Assembly: GCF_018131225.1 (NCBI RefSeq)
Contig: NZ_JAFCMM010000003.1
Span: forward strand, 62,001 to 126,000
Direction of reading: 5' to 3'
Source: Bradyrhizobium sp. U87765 SZCCT0048
Lineage (GTDB): Bacteria; Pseudomonadota; Alphaproteobacteria; Rhizobiales; Xanthobacteraceae
DNA: 64,000 bases
Positions 20,550 to 30,413 of the stretch are shown here, in pieces. The number at the start of each line of letters is the position of its first letter. Position 1 is the stretch's first letter. A program made the position numbers and the translations under genes. Below the pieces are notes generated by a model, which saw only the letters and a program-made list of their open reading frames with translations, was not told where the DNA came from and did no database searches.

Positions 20550-21848
20550 ATGGATGCAAAAAATACAAAGCAGGCCAAGCTCACCGTCGACGACAAGAGC
20601 TTCGAATTCCCGGTCTACGGCGGCTCGGTCGGACCGGATGTGATCGACATCAGCAAGCTCTACGCCCAGACCGGGATGTTCACCTACGACCCCGGCTTCA
20701 CCTCGACGGCGAGCTGCGAATCCAAGATCACCTACATCGACGGCGACGCCGGCGTGCTGCTGTACCGCGGCTACCCGATCGAGCAGCTCGCCCAGGGCGA
20801 CTTCCTGGAGACCTGCTATCTGCTGCTGTACGGCGAGCTGCCGACCCCGGCGCAGAAGAAGGACTTCGATCATCGCGTCACGAACCACACCATGGTTCAC
20901 GAGCAGATGGCCCGCTTCTTCCAGGGCTTCCGTCGCGACGCTCACCCGATGGCCGTGATGGTGGCCTCCGTCGGCGCCCTCGCCGCGTTCTATCACGACT
21001 CCACCGACATCAACGATCCGAAGCAGCGCATGATCGCCTCCATGCGCATGATCGCCAAGGTGCCGACGCTGGCCGCGATGGCCTATAAGTACACCATCGG
21101 CCAGCCCTTCGTGTACCCGAAGAACTCGCTGGACTACGCCTCGAACTTCCTGCGGATGTGCTTCGCGGTGCCGTGCGAGGAGTACGAGGTCAACCCGGTG
21201 CTGTCGAAGGCGCTGGACCGCATCTTCATCCTGCACGCCGACCATGAGCAGAACGCCTCGACCTCGACGGTGCGCAGCGCCGGCTCGTCGGGCGCCAACC
21301 CGTTCGCCTGCATCGCCGCCGGCATCGCCTGCCTGTGGGGCCCGGCCCATGGCGGCGCCAACGAGGCTGCGCTGCAGATGCTCGCCGAGATCGGCACCGT
21401 CGACCGCATCCCGGACTTCATCAAAGAGGTGAAGGACAAGAACAGCAAGATCCGCCTGATGGGCTTCGGCCACCGCGTCTACAAGAACTACGATCCGCGC
21501 GCCAAGCTGATGCAGCAGACCTGCCACGAGGTGCTCAAGGAAACCGGCCATCAGGACGATCCGCTGCTCAAGGTGGCGATGGAGCTGGAGAAGATCGCGC
21601 TCAACGACGAGTACTTCATCTCGCGTAAGCTTTATCCGAACGTCGACTTCTACTCGGGCATCACCCTCAAGGCGATCGGCTTCCCCACCTCGATGTTCAC
21701 CGTGCTGTTCGCGGTCGCCCGTACCGTCGGCTGGATCAGCCAGTGGAACGAGATGATCCAGGAGCCGAACTACAAGATCTCGCGCCCGCGCCAGCTTTAT
21801 CTCGGCAACACCAGCCGCGACTACGTGGCGCTCGACAAGCGCAAGTAA
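20550..21848 (+). CDS. gltA: Citrate synthase
   Basis: A 432-residue hexameric-type (type II) citrate synthase, forming citrate from oxaloacetate and acetyl-CoA. Motifs are DGDAGVLLYRGYPIEQLA, LHADHEQNASTSTVR (catalytic His region), GPAHGGANEAALQML (active-site His) and GFGHRVYKNYDPRA, with the catalytic Asp further on in NVDFYSGITLKAIGFP. ATG 20550 (MDAKNTKQAKLTVDD) is chosen over an upstream in-frame start. Two hairpins and a terminator follow the stop. Confidence 0.98.
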   Translation: MDAKNTKQAKLTVDDKSFEFPVYGGSVGPDVIDISKLYAQTGMFTYDPGFTSTASCESKITYIDGDAGVLLYRGYPIEQLAQGDFLETCYLLLYGELPTPAQKKDFDHRVTNHTMVHEQMARFFQGFRRDAHPMAVMVASVGALAAFYHDSTDINDPKQRMIASMRMIAKVPTLAAMAYKYTIGQPFVYPKNSLDYASNFLRMCFAVPCEEYEVNPVLSKALDRIFILHADHEQNASTSTVRSAGSSGANPFACIAAGIACLWGPAHGGANEAALQMLAEIGTVDRIPDFIKEVKDKNSKIRLMGFGHRVYKNYDPRAKLMQQTCHEVLKETGHQDDPLLKVAMELEKIALNDEYFISRKLYPNVDFYSGITLKAIGFPTSMFTVLFAVARTVGWISQWNEMIQEPNYKISRPRQLYLGNTSRDYVALDKRK

Positions 21849-21851
21849 CAG

Positions 21852-21911
21852 ACGTCCGATCCGGACGTTCGACGACAAACGGCCGGCGCCCTGCGCTGGC
21901 CGTTTTGCTTT
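21852..21911 (+). terminator. Intrinsic terminator of gltA (tandem hairpins)
   Basis: A 7-bp hairpin (arms 21852-21858 and 21862-21868, ACGTCCG) is followed by a 12-bp stem with one wobble (arms 21877-21888 and 21894-21905, loop CCCTG) running into TTTTGCTTTG. The second hairpin starts 28 bases after the gltA stop. Confidence 0.8.
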
Positions 21912-22032
21912 GTCGCCACCACACGTGAGTCTGGCCGCGATCAGATTTGCCGCCGGGCACGGCGGCGATGCCGCGCGCTGCTCAACCCGGTCTCTTGATG
22001 GTGCGCCCCCCTGAGGCGGAGCGCCGGCCCCC

Positions 22033-23202
22033 TCAGGCGGCGGGCGAGGCGCGCAGATTCGCCAGCACGATGTCGGCGGCGCGCTCGCTCGGCGACTGCG
22101 CTCCGGTCGCCATGATGGCGTCGAGCCGGGCAAAACCTTCGACCTGGCGGCGACGCATCCCGGTATCGCCGAGCACCTCGCGCAGCGCCGGCAGCAACCG
22201 TTCCGGCACGCAGTCGTCCTGCAGGAATTCAGGCACCACGCTTTCGCCGATCACGAGATTGGCGAGGATCACCGTCGGCACACGGACCATGCGCCGCGCC
22301 ACCCAGGCTTCGAACGCACTGCCCTTGTAGGCGGTGACCATGGGGACCCCGGCGAGTGCGAGCTCGAGCGTCACCGTGCCGGACTTGGCGAGCGCCGCGC
22401 GCGCGATACGGAAAGCGGCGCGCTTGTCGGCCTCCTCGATCACCAGCCGCGGCTGCACCGGCCAGTCGGCGAGCGCGGCCGTGACGGCGTCGCGCAGATG
22501 CGCCGTGGTCGGCAACACCGGCTCGAATGCAACGCCTTCGGCGCGCAGCCGCGCCAGCGTCTCGCCGAACACCTGCATGTGATGGCGGATCTCGACGCGC
22601 CGGCTGCCGGGCAGCACCAGCAGCACCGGCGGCGACGCCTCGCGCCGGCGCTGTTCGTCGGCGTTCGGCCGCAGGCTGTCGAGCTGCTGGATCAGCGGAT
22701 GCCCGACATAGGTGCAGGGCGGCCCGCCGAGCTCGCGGTGCGCCTGCGGCTCGAACGGCAGCAGCGCCAGCACATGGTCGACATAGCGCCGCATGACGCG
22801 CGCCCGACCCGGCCGCCATGCCCACACCGTCGGCGAGACATAGTCGACGATCGGAATCGACGGATTGGCCGCCCGCACCCGCCGCGCTACACGGTGGGTG
22901 AAGTCCGGACTGTCGATGATCACGAGTACGTCAGGCGGCTGCGCCAGCACGGCGTCTGACGTCTCGCGAATGCGGCGCAGGATCATCGGCAGCTTTCGCG
23001 GGATCGACAGCAGCCCCATGATCGACAGCGCCTCGATCGGAAACAGCGAGGTGAGGCCCTCCCGCGCCATGGCATGGCCGCCGACGCCGACCATCTCCAG
23101 CGTATCGCCGCAGCGCGCCTTGAGCGCCGCCATCAGCGCACCGCCGAGGCGATCGCCCGATTCCTCGGCGGCGACCAGAAAAATGCGACGTCGTGCCGTC
23201 AT
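22033..23202 (-). CDS. lpxB: Lipid-A-disaccharide synthase
   Basis: A 389-residue GT-B glycosyltransferase joining UDP-2,3-diacylglucosamine and lipid X. It begins RRIFLVAAEESGDRLGGALM, with the family variant AEESGD in place of the more common GExSGD. Other motifs are GVGGHAMAREG, LVIIDSPDFTHRVAR, IVDYVSPTVWAWRPGRA, TYVGHPLIQQLD, LLVLPGSRRVEI and AKSGTVTLELALAGVPMVTAYK. Its start overlaps the lpxI stop (ATGA), indicating coupled translation at the end of the lpx operon. Confidence 0.97.
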   Translation of the reverse strand: MTARRRIFLVAAEESGDRLGGALMAALKARCGDTLEMVGVGGHAMAREGLTSLFPIEALSIMGLLSIPRKLPMILRRIRETSDAVLAQPPDVLVIIDSPDFTHRVARRVRAANPSIPIVDYVSPTVWAWRPGRARVMRRYVDHVLALLPFEPQAHRELGGPPCTYVGHPLIQQLDSLRPNADEQRRREASPPVLLVLPGSRRVEIRHHMQVFGETLARLRAEGVAFEPVLPTTAHLRDAVTAALADWPVQPRLVIEEADKRAAFRIARAALAKSGTVTLELALAGVPMVTAYKGSAFEAWVARRMVRVPTVILANLVIGESVVPEFLQDDCVPERLLPALREVLGDTGMRRRQVEGFARLDAIMATGAQSPSERAADIVLANLRASPAA

Positions 23203-24050
23203 GCGCTGACGCCGGTGATAAACAGGCCGGCCTTGTCGGCGATGGCGATCATGGATTGCGGCTCGGCGACGATGGCGCGCCCGGCAGAAATCGCGACGCC
23301 CCGCAGGCCGGCGGCGACCGCCCCCTCGATGGTGCGCGGGCCGACGGTGGGCAGGTCGAAGCGCAGATCCTGGGTGCTCTTGAACGCCTTCACGAGGACT
23401 CCAGTGCCGGCCTTGGCGCGGATGCGCCCCTGCTCGCGCAGCCGCTTCACGCGCGCCAGCAGGCCGTCGGTGCCCTCGATGTCCTCGACCGCGACGACAT
23501 GGCTGTCGATCACCACAAGGGCCTGGCCGATGTCGAACGGGCTCATGGCGCGCAGCGCCGCCAGCCCCTTGTCGATGTCGGCGCGCGCCGCCGCATCCGG
23601 TGCGGCACGCGCAAGCTGTCCCGCCGGCATCAGCAGATCCGGCGCAACGTCCTGCACGCCGACGAGACGGAAGCCATGCTGCTCGAAGATGCGCGCGATG
23701 CCCGACAACAGATGGTCGTCACCGCCGCGCAACGCCGCGGCGATGCTCGGAATGACCTTGAGCGTGCCCCAGTCGAGGCGGATTTCGGACAGTCCCGGGC
23801 GCACCAGCGCGCCGATGAACACGACGTCACCGCAGCCTTCGACACGCAGCAGCCGCGTCAGGCGCCCGACCTGGCCGAGCGCCACCCAGTGATGGCGGTA
23901 GGCGGTCACGCGCGCGGCATCGCAGAAACCGCGGATGGCGTAGATCACCGGCGTGCGGCCCTGCCCACGCAACGAGTCCGCCACCGCAAACGGCAGGCTG
24001 CCCGCTCCCGCGATCACCCCGACCGACGCGGATGACGGCGTCGCGCTCAT
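23199..24050 (-). CDS. lpxI: UDP-2,3-diacylglucosamine pyrophosphatase LpxI
   Basis: A 283-residue member of the DUF1009/LpxI family, which replaces LpxH in many alphaproteobacteria and cleaves UDP-2,3-diacylglucosamine to lipid X. The N-terminus VGVIAGAGSLPFAVADSLRGQG and the C-terminal half (DIGQALVVIDSHVVAVEDIEG, KAFKSTQDLRFDLPTVGPRT) are typical. Start and stop overlap lpxA and lpxB by ATGA on both sides. A longer frame extending to 24458 is a shadow of lpxA. Confidence 0.95.
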   Translation of the reverse strand: MSATPSSASVGVIAGAGSLPFAVADSLRGQGRTPVIYAIRGFCDAARVTAYRHHWVALGQVGRLTRLLRVEGCGDVVFIGALVRPGLSEIRLDWGTLKVIPSIAAALRGGDDHLLSGIARIFEQHGFRLVGVQDVAPDLLMPAGQLARAAPDAAARADIDKGLAALRAMSPFDIGQALVVIDSHVVAVEDIEGTDGLLARVKRLREQGRIRAKAGTGVLVKAFKSTQDLRFDLPTVGPRTIEGAVAAGLRGVAISAGRAIVAEPQSMIAIADKAGLFITGVSA

Positions 24051-24880
24051 TGCGGCTCGGCGCTGGTCCGGCTGCCCGACGTGCCATAGACCTCGGACGG
24101 CATGCACAACGGGCGTTTCTTGCCGTCGCCGATAAAGGCCAGGATCTCGGCAATCGCGGGATCCTCGCCCGCGCGCGACTGCGCCCGGGCGAGCCGCTCG
24201 GCGAACACGCCCGGCGCGTGGAACAGGTCGTGGTAGAACGAACGCACCAGCTGCAGGCGGGCGTGGGTGAACTTGCGACGGCGCATGCCGACGACATTCA
24301 GCCCCTCGAGATGCGCGAACTGGCCGCTCACCATGGCGTAGGGAATGACGTCGCCGCGCAGCCCCGACACGCCACCGATCATCGCCTGTGGGCCGATGCG
24401 GACGAACTGATGGGCGGCGGACAGTCCGCCGATATAGACGTAGTCGCCGACCTCGCAATGGCCGCCGAGCGTTGCCGAATTGGCGAAAATGACGTCGTTG
24501 CCGACCTGGCAGTCGTGGCCGACATGGCTGTAGGCCATGAAGAAGCCACGCGCGCCCACCTTCGTGAGGCCGCCGCCCTTCACCGTGCCGACATTCATGG
24601 TGACGGATTCACGGATGGTGCAGCGCTCGCCGATCTCCAGACGGGTCGGTTCGCCGCGATAGCCGGTGTCCTGCGGCGCGCCGCCAAGCGCCGCGAACGG
24701 GTGCACGACACAGCCGGCGCCGAGCGTGGTGTGGCCGGACACCGAGACCTGCGACAGCAGCTCGCATTCCGGACCAATGGTCACGTTGGGTCCGATCACG
24801 CAGTAAGGCCCGATGGTCGCGCCATCGCCAATGACGGCGCCGTCCGCGATACGGGCGGTGGAATCGATCTTGGTCATCAA
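24047..24880 (-). CDS. lpxA: UDP-N-acetylglucosamine acyltransferase
   Basis: A 277-residue left-handed beta-helix acyltransferase that performs the first step of lipid A synthesis. Hexapeptide repeats (IADGAVIGDGATIGPYCVIG and so on) fill the first two thirds. The catalytic His is in FFMAYSHVGHDCQVGND. The C-terminal helical part includes GLNVVGMRRRKFTHARLQ. It lies between fabZ and lpxI in the standard order lpxD-fabZ-lpxA-lpxI-lpxB. Confidence 0.97.
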   Translation of the reverse strand: MMTKIDSTARIADGAVIGDGATIGPYCVIGPNVTIGPECELLSQVSVSGHTTLGAGCVVHPFAALGGAPQDTGYRGEPTRLEIGERCTIRESVTMNVGTVKGGGLTKVGARGFFMAYSHVGHDCQVGNDVIFANSATLGGHCEVGDYVYIGGLSAAHQFVRIGPQAMIGGVSGLRGDVIPYAMVSGQFAHLEGLNVVGMRRRKFTHARLQLVRSFYHDLFHAPGVFAERLARAQSRAGEDPAIAEILAFIGDGKKRPLCMPSEVYGTSGSRTSAEPQ

Positions 24881-24999
24881 TCAGCTATCCAGAAATCGCT
24901 CTGTCGTGGTCCCGCCCAGAAAGCGGCGTCGCCACGGACCTACGATGAAACCAGCCGGGTGCGGAATCATCAATTGTTACGTCCGATGACGGCCCGGCC

Positions 25000-25455
25000 T
25001 CAATCGGCCAGCATCGCCCCGATATCGGCCTGGGCGACGATGTTGCCATTGACCTTGGCATCGCCGTGAAACCACCACATCGCTTTTTTCCGGGTGATCA
25101 GGCGCATGTGATACTCGATGGTATCACCGGGCAGCGCCGGCTTGCGGAACTTGCACTTGTCGATCGTGAGGAAATAGACCGCGGTCGGCCGGTCGGTCTC
25201 GCCCGTCGACAGCATGCCGATGACGCCGGCGGTCTGCGCCATGCCCTCGATCATCAGCACGCCCGGGAAAATCGGCCGGCCCGGAAAATGCCCGGTGAAC
25301 TGCGGCTCGTTGATCGTGACGTTCTTGATGCCGACGCCGCTGAAGTCGCTGCGGATGTCGCGAACGCGGTCGATCAGCAGGAACGGAAAGCGGTGCGGCA
25401 GCGTCTTGAGAATCTGGGCAATGTCCACAGCCTCAATCGTAATCGGTGCGTCCAT
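25000..25455 (-). CDS. fabZ: 3-hydroxyacyl-[acyl-carrier-protein] dehydratase FabZ
   Basis: A 151-residue hot-dog-fold dehydratase of fatty-acid synthesis. The motif ILKTLPHRFPFLLIDRV holds the catalytic His, and GHFPGRPIFPGVLMIEGMAQ holds the catalytic acid. The start ATG 25455 overlaps the lpxD stop by one base (TGATG arrangement). A gap of 119 bases separates it from lpxA. Co-location with lpx genes balances phospholipid and lipid A acyl supply. Confidence 0.97.
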   Translation of the reverse strand: MDAPITIEAVDIAQILKTLPHRFPFLLIDRVRDIRSDFSGVGIKNVTINEPQFTGHFPGRPIFPGVLMIEGMAQTAGVIGMLSTGETDRPTAVYFLTIDKCKFRKPALPGDTIEYHMRLITRKKAMWWFHGDAKVNGNIVAQADIGAMLAD

Positions 25456-26552
25456 CAACCCTGCCCTTCCTTGTCGTCGGCACCCGACGTCCTTGCCCGG
25501 GACGCCTTTGCACTTGGTGATCCTTCCCGTCCCAGACGCTCGACTTCGAACAACTCGCGGAAAAACTGCTTGATGGGCTTGGCCGGTGAGCCGCCCCATT
25601 TGACGCCCGGCGGGACCTCGCCGACCACGCTGCTGCGGGCCGCGATCTGGGCGCCGTCGCCGATCACGGCATGGTCACTGACGCCGATGCGCGCGGCCAG
25701 CACCACGCCGTCGCCGAGAATCGAACTGCCGGCGACGCCGCTCTGGCTGACCACGATGCAGTGCCGCCCGATCACGACGTTGTGGCCGATCTGGACGAGA
25801 TTGTCGATCTTGGTGCCCTCGCCGATCACGGTGTCGCTCATGGCGCCGCGGTCGATGGTCGTGCCAGCGCCGATCTCCACGCCGTTCTGGATCAGAACGC
25901 GTCCGGTCTGGGGAATTTTCATATGGCCGTCGGGACCGGGGACGAAGCCATAGCCGTCCTGGCCGATCCGGCAGCCCGGATGGATGATGACGTTGTTGCC
26001 GATCAGGGTGCAGATGATCGAGACGCCGATGCCGATGCTGCAGTCGCGCCCGATCTTGACCCCGGCCCCGATCACCGCATTCGAACCGATCACGGTTCCC
26101 GCGCCGATCTCGACGTCGGGTCCGATGACCGCCAGCGGATCGACCACGACGCCGTCCTCGAGGTGCGCCGTCGGATGGATCACCGCCGAGGGCGAGATCC
26201 CGTCGTTGCCGAACGACGACTGCGGCCGCAGGCTGTCGGCATAGAAGTGGCGCCCCATCCGAACGAAAGCCCGGTACGGGTCAGCCACCTTGAGCACCGC
26301 CACATGCGACGGCACGCTCGCTTCCATGCGTTCGGACACCAGGCACGCCCCTGCGTGGGTCGCGGCGAGCTGTCCGGCGTATTTCTTGCTGTCGCAGAAA
26401 GTCAGGTGGCCGGGTCCGGCTCCCTCAAGCGGGCTCAGCGCACGGATGCGCTGAGCGGCGCGACCGGCGTCCAGAAGCTGGGCGCCGGTCAAGTCCGCAA
26501 TCTCGGCCAGGGTCGCCCCGGCCGGCTGCGCGAAGAATGTCAGGTCTGTCAT
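25455..26552 (-). CDS. lpxD: UDP-3-O-(3-hydroxyacyl)glucosamine N-acyltransferase
   Basis: A 365-residue acyltransferase, third step of lipid A synthesis. The N-terminal domain begins MTDLTFFAQPAGATLAEIADL and carries CDSKKYAGQLAATHAGACLV. Then follow beta-helix hexapeptides (HPTAHLEDGVVVDPLAVIG onward), with the catalytic His in VQIGHNVVIGRHCIV. The C-terminus (residues about 340-365) is charged and variable. The start ATG 26552 is selected from N-terminal similarity. It lies 32 bases downstream of bamA; no skp/ompH gene separates them. Confidence 0.96.
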   Translation of the reverse strand: MTDLTFFAQPAGATLAEIADLTGAQLLDAGRAAQRIRALSPLEGAGPGHLTFCDSKKYAGQLAATHAGACLVSERMEASVPSHVAVLKVADPYRAFVRMGRHFYADSLRPQSSFGNDGISPSAVIHPTAHLEDGVVVDPLAVIGPDVEIGAGTVIGSNAVIGAGVKIGRDCSIGIGVSIICTLIGNNVIIHPGCRIGQDGYGFVPGPDGHMKIPQTGRVLIQNGVEIGAGTTIDRGAMSDTVIGEGTKIDNLVQIGHNVVIGRHCIVVSQSGVAGSSILGDGVVLAARIGVSDHAVIGDGAQIAARSSVVGEVPPGVKWGGSPAKPIKQFFRELFEVERLGREGSPSAKASRARTSGADDKEGQG

Positions 26553-26584
26553 TCCACCTGCCGCAGCCCGGCTCGTGGTCACAC

Positions 26585-29038
26585 TTAGAATGTCGTGCCG
26601 CCTCCGAAGCGGAACTGCTGGACACGATCGTTGGGACCCTTGCTCATCGGGATCGCGTAGTCGAAGCGCAGCGGACCGAACGGCGACGCCCAGATCAGAC
26701 CGACACCGACCGACGACCGAACCGTATTCTGGTCCGAGAAGGTCATCGTTTCGAGGGTCTGAGCCCAAGTTGTCGGTCCCTTATAGCCCCAGAGCGAGCC
26801 GGCGTCCGCATAGAGCGCACCCTTCAGACCCACTTCCTTGGGCAGGAACCAGAACGGCACCTGCAGTTCGGCCGAAGCACCCCAGTACATGGTGCCGCCG
26901 ATGGCGTCGTTGGTGGTGCCGGGCGTGATGTCACGCGGACCGATACCCTGCGGAGCGAAACCACGCACCAGCTGCGGACCCATCTGGAACTGGTCGAGCA
27001 TACGGATGCTCTTGTCCCCGAGCTGGTTCATGATGCCACCCTGCAGATGGATCAGGCCGACGATGTCAGCCACCAGCGGCTGGTAGTACTTCACGTCGCC
27101 CGTGGTCTTCATGTAGCTGACGTCGCCACCCACGCCGGCGAAATCCTGCCGGAAGTCAACCAGAAGGCCCGAGTTCGGGTTCTTGTTGTTGTCGAGGGTG
27201 TTGTAGGTCAGCGTGTAGCCCAGCGCCGAGGTCAGCGTGCGGCCCTGCGCGAGTTCGATCTTGACCGGCAGCGACGCTTCGCCGTCCGCGTAACAGCCGA
27301 GGTTGCCGGCCGCGACCTGATCCGGGGTCGGCGTCGGGTTGAACGGCAGGAACGGATTCGCCGGGTTGTTGTTACAGTTCGCGAGCTGCGACGGCAGCGA
27401 GATCTCCTGCTGGAACAGCGAGTAGCGCAGCTGCAGCGAGAGGTCTTCACGGAGCTGGAAGCCGAGCCGCGGGCTGAAGCCGAGCGTCTTGGTGTTGTAC
27501 GACACGTAGCTGTTGGCGAGCTGCTGGCGCTGATAGACATCGACGCCGAACGCCACACGGTAGTCGAGCAGGTAAGGCTCGACGAACGAGAACGAGTAGC
27601 CGCGGGCATACTGGCCGTACTGCACCGACGCCTTGGCGTAGAGACCACGTCCCAGCAGGTTGCGCTCGGAGACGCTGACCTCGCCGAGGAAGCCGTCGGA
27701 GGTCGAGTAGCCACCCGACACCGAGAACTCGCCGGTCGACTTCTCTTCGAGATCGACGTTGACGATCACGCGGTCGCTGGACGAGCCAGGCTCGCTGCTG
27801 ATCTTCACGGTCTTGAAGTAGTCGAGGTTCTTCAGGCGGCGCTCGGCGCGATCGATCAGCGCGCGGTTGTACGCGTCACCTTCGGAGATATCGAACTCGC
27901 GGCGGATCACGTAGTCGCGGGTGCGGGTGTTGCCACGAACGTTGATGCGCTCGATGTAGGTGCGCGGGCCCTCGTCGATCGCGAAGGTGATCGACACGGT
28001 GCGCGCCTCGAAGTTGCGCTCGCCGCTCGGACGCACGACCGCGAAGGCATAGCCGCGGCGCGACGCCTCGATCGACATTTCCTCGACCGACTTTTCAATG
28101 GCTTCGGCGTTGTAGACCGAGCCGACGCTGACGCGCGACAGGCTCGCGAGCGTATTGCCGTCGAGCGAGGGAACGCTGGAGCGGAAGTTCACCGAACCGA
28201 CGCGGTACTGCTGGCCTTCCTCGATCTTGAAGGTGACGATGAAGCCCTTGCCGTCCGGATCGTACTCGGTCAGCGCGGCGACCACCTGCACGTCGGCATA
28301 GCCGTTCTTGAGGTAGAAGCGGCGAATCAGGTCGCGGTCGGCCTCGACGCGATCCGGATCATAGATGTCGCCATTGCCCAGGAAGCTGAGCAGGTTCGAT
28401 TCGCGCGTCTTGATGACGTCGCGCAGGCGGTAGGACGAATAGGCACTGTTGCCGACGAAGTTGATGGTCTTGACGCCGGTCTTGTTGCCTTCCGTGATCT
28501 CGAACACGAGATCGACGCGGTTGTTGGGCTGCTCGATGACCTGCGGCACGACACGGACGTCATAGCGGCCCGACCGGCGATAGATCTCGGAGATGCGCTG
28601 GGCGTCCGACTGCACCATCGGGCGCGAGAAGGTGCCACGCGGCTTGGACTGGATTTCGGCCGAGAGCTGGTCGTCCTTGACCTTCTTGTTGCCCTCGAAG
28701 GCGACACGGCCGATCACCTGGTTTTCCACCACGGTGACGACGACGCGACCGCCGACCTGATTGATCTTCACGTCCTGGAACAGGCCGGTCTCGTAGAGCG
28801 CCTTGAGCGCATCATCGATCCGGCCGCTGTCCAGCCGGCCACCCGGCCCCGGCTTGAAGTAGGAGCGGATGGTATCCGCCTCCACACGCCGGTTGCCCTC
28901 GACGACGATCGATGAAGCAGACTGGGCCAGAGCTGGCGAGGAAACGAGCATTCCCGTCACCGAACCGGTGACCGGGAGAGCGAACATGACCAGGGCGGCC
29001 AACATGCCCCGCCTCAGCACTCGCAGACCAACTTTCAT
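26585..29038 (-). CDS. bamA: Outer membrane protein assembly factor BamA (Omp85)
   Basis: About 817 residues from the ATG at 29038, which gives a signal peptide (MKVGLRVLRRGMLAALVMFA to PALAQ). An in-frame start at 29131 would add 31 residues before it. POTRA domains follow from ASSIVVEGNRRVEADTIRSYF over about 400 residues, then a 16-strand barrel. The barrel has the VRGF motif (QLVRGFAPQGIGPRD) and ends in Phe (RFGGGTTF), the beta-signal. BamA folds and inserts outer-membrane proteins, including the TonB receptor encoded further along. Confidence 0.97.
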   Translation of the reverse strand: MKVGLRVLRRGMLAALVMFALPVTGSVTGMLVSSPALAQSASSIVVEGNRRVEADTIRSYFKPGPGGRLDSGRIDDALKALYETGLFQDVKINQVGGRVVVTVVENQVIGRVAFEGNKKVKDDQLSAEIQSKPRGTFSRPMVQSDAQRISEIYRRSGRYDVRVVPQVIEQPNNRVDLVFEITEGNKTGVKTINFVGNSAYSSYRLRDVIKTRESNLLSFLGNGDIYDPDRVEADRDLIRRFYLKNGYADVQVVAALTEYDPDGKGFIVTFKIEEGQQYRVGSVNFRSSVPSLDGNTLASLSRVSVGSVYNAEAIEKSVEEMSIEASRRGYAFAVVRPSGERNFEARTVSITFAIDEGPRTYIERINVRGNTRTRDYVIRREFDISEGDAYNRALIDRAERRLKNLDYFKTVKISSEPGSSSDRVIVNVDLEEKSTGEFSVSGGYSTSDGFLGEVSVSERNLLGRGLYAKASVQYGQYARGYSFSFVEPYLLDYRVAFGVDVYQRQQLANSYVSYNTKTLGFSPRLGFQLREDLSLQLRYSLFQQEISLPSQLANCNNNPANPFLPFNPTPTPDQVAAGNLGCYADGEASLPVKIELAQGRTLTSALGYTLTYNTLDNNKNPNSGLLVDFRQDFAGVGGDVSYMKTTGDVKYYQPLVADIVGLIHLQGGIMNQLGDKSIRMLDQFQMGPQLVRGFAPQGIGPRDITPGTTNDAIGGTMYWGASAELQVPFWFLPKEVGLKGALYADAGSLWGYKGPTTWAQTLETMTFSDQNTVRSSVGVGLIWASPFGPLRFDYAIPMSKGPNDRVQQFRFGGGTTF

Positions 29039-29222
29039 GCGCCAAGTGACCTTATCATTCCAAGTCTCGACCCTGCTCCCCAGCCGGCCGAGAGATTCCC
29101 CAATTCGACGACGCTTGTAGCCAATTTTCACCGGCTGGCAAACGACGTTTGATGCCGCTTTTCCAATTTCTCACCAATACGTTGCCCAACGGCCACGCCG
29201 GGAGAACTTTCACATGGACCTG

Positions 29223-30371
29223 TCATGAACCTGGCAAGTGGACCAGGTCGTTATAGAACGTGAAAATCATCAGCATCAGCACAATCGCCAGGCCAAAACG
29301 GAATCCCATCTCCTGGGCCCGCTCCGACAGCGGCCGACCACGCACAGCCTCGATCAGATAGAACAGAAGGTGACCACCATCCAGCAGCGGCACCGGAAAC
29401 AGGTTCAGCAGGCCGATGGAAATGGACAGCACGCCTGCCAGATGGATCAGGGCCGGCAGGCCGAGCGTCGCCACCTTCCCCGAAATCTGGGCGATTCGCA
29501 GCGGCCCACCAATCTGGTCGGCCGCTTCCTGACCGGTGAACAGACGACCGATGTAGAACACCGTCTGCTTGACGATGAACCAGGTCTGATCGACCCCCAG
29601 CGACACCGCCGTCAGTGGATCAACGGGCTTGGCGGTCAGCTCAGCCGGAGCCGGCGCCCGCTGGATCCCGAGCAGCCCTTGGCTGTGGGTGCCGAAACTG
29701 TCCTTGATCACCTTCATCTGCGGGGTGGCCTGGAGGACGACGGTCTCGTTACCCCGGCGGACGGTGAAGTTCAGCTGCACGCCTGCACTGGTGGCGACGA
29801 TTCGCTGCATGTCGGAAAAGCTCTCGATCGTCGTTCCGTCGATCGCGGTGACGACGTCACCATGCTGGAACCCGGCGACAGCGGCCGCGCTGCCCGGCTC
29901 GACCGTGTCGACCTCGGCGGTAATCGAGGGCTTGCCGAAGGTCATGAACAGGACGGAGAAAATCACGATCGCCAGCAGGAAGTTGGCGATCGGACCGGCG
30001 GCGACGATGGCTGCGCGGGGGCCGACCTTCTTGAAATGGAAGCTCTGGGCGCGCTCGCCTTCGGACATCGTCGCCAGCGTCGCTTGCGACGGCGTGCTCG
30101 CCTCACTGTCGTCGCCGAAGAACTTGACGTAGCCGCCAAGCGGAATCGCGGAGATTTTCCAGCGGGTGCCGCGGCGGTCGTTGAAGCCGACGATCTCCGG
30201 CCCGAAGCCGAGTGAGAAGGTCAGGACCTTCACGCCAGCCCAGCGAGCGACCAGAAAATGGCCCAGCTCGTGAAAGAAGACGACGATCGTCAGGACGAAC
30301 AGGAACGGGATGACATAGCCAACGACGAGGTGGCTCAACATATTGAAGTTATTAACTAAAGTGTCGATCAT
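29223..30371 (-). CDS. rseP: RIP metalloprotease RseP (site-2 protease)
   Basis: A 382-residue polytopic membrane protease. The zinc motif HELGH is at residues 34-38 (VVFFHELGHFLVARW). A PDZ domain lies in the middle (VEPGSAAAVAGFQHGDVVTAI). The second zinc ligand is in LFPVPLLDGGHLLFYLIEAV near the C-terminus. It cleaves membrane-anchored substrates such as anti-sigma factors. It lies between dxr and bamA, the normal place in Proteobacteria. Confidence 0.96.
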   Translation of the reverse strand: MIDTLVNNFNMLSHLVVGYVIPFLFVLTIVVFFHELGHFLVARWAGVKVLTFSLGFGPEIVGFNDRRGTRWKISAIPLGGYVKFFGDDSEASTPSQATLATMSEGERAQSFHFKKVGPRAAIVAAGPIANFLLAIVIFSVLFMTFGKPSITAEVDTVEPGSAAAVAGFQHGDVVTAIDGTTIESFSDMQRIVATSAGVQLNFTVRRGNETVVLQATPQMKVIKDSFGTHSQGLLGIQRAPAPAELTAKPVDPLTAVSLGVDQTWFIVKQTVFYIGRLFTGQEAADQIGGPLRIAQISGKVATLGLPALIHLAGVLSISIGLLNLFPVPLLDGGHLLFYLIEAVRGRPLSERAQEMGFRFGLAIVLMLMIFTFYNDLVHLPGS

Positions 30372-30413
30372 CCGATCCTCGTCACGGAACGCAGGGGCTC
30401 CGCGTCATAACCT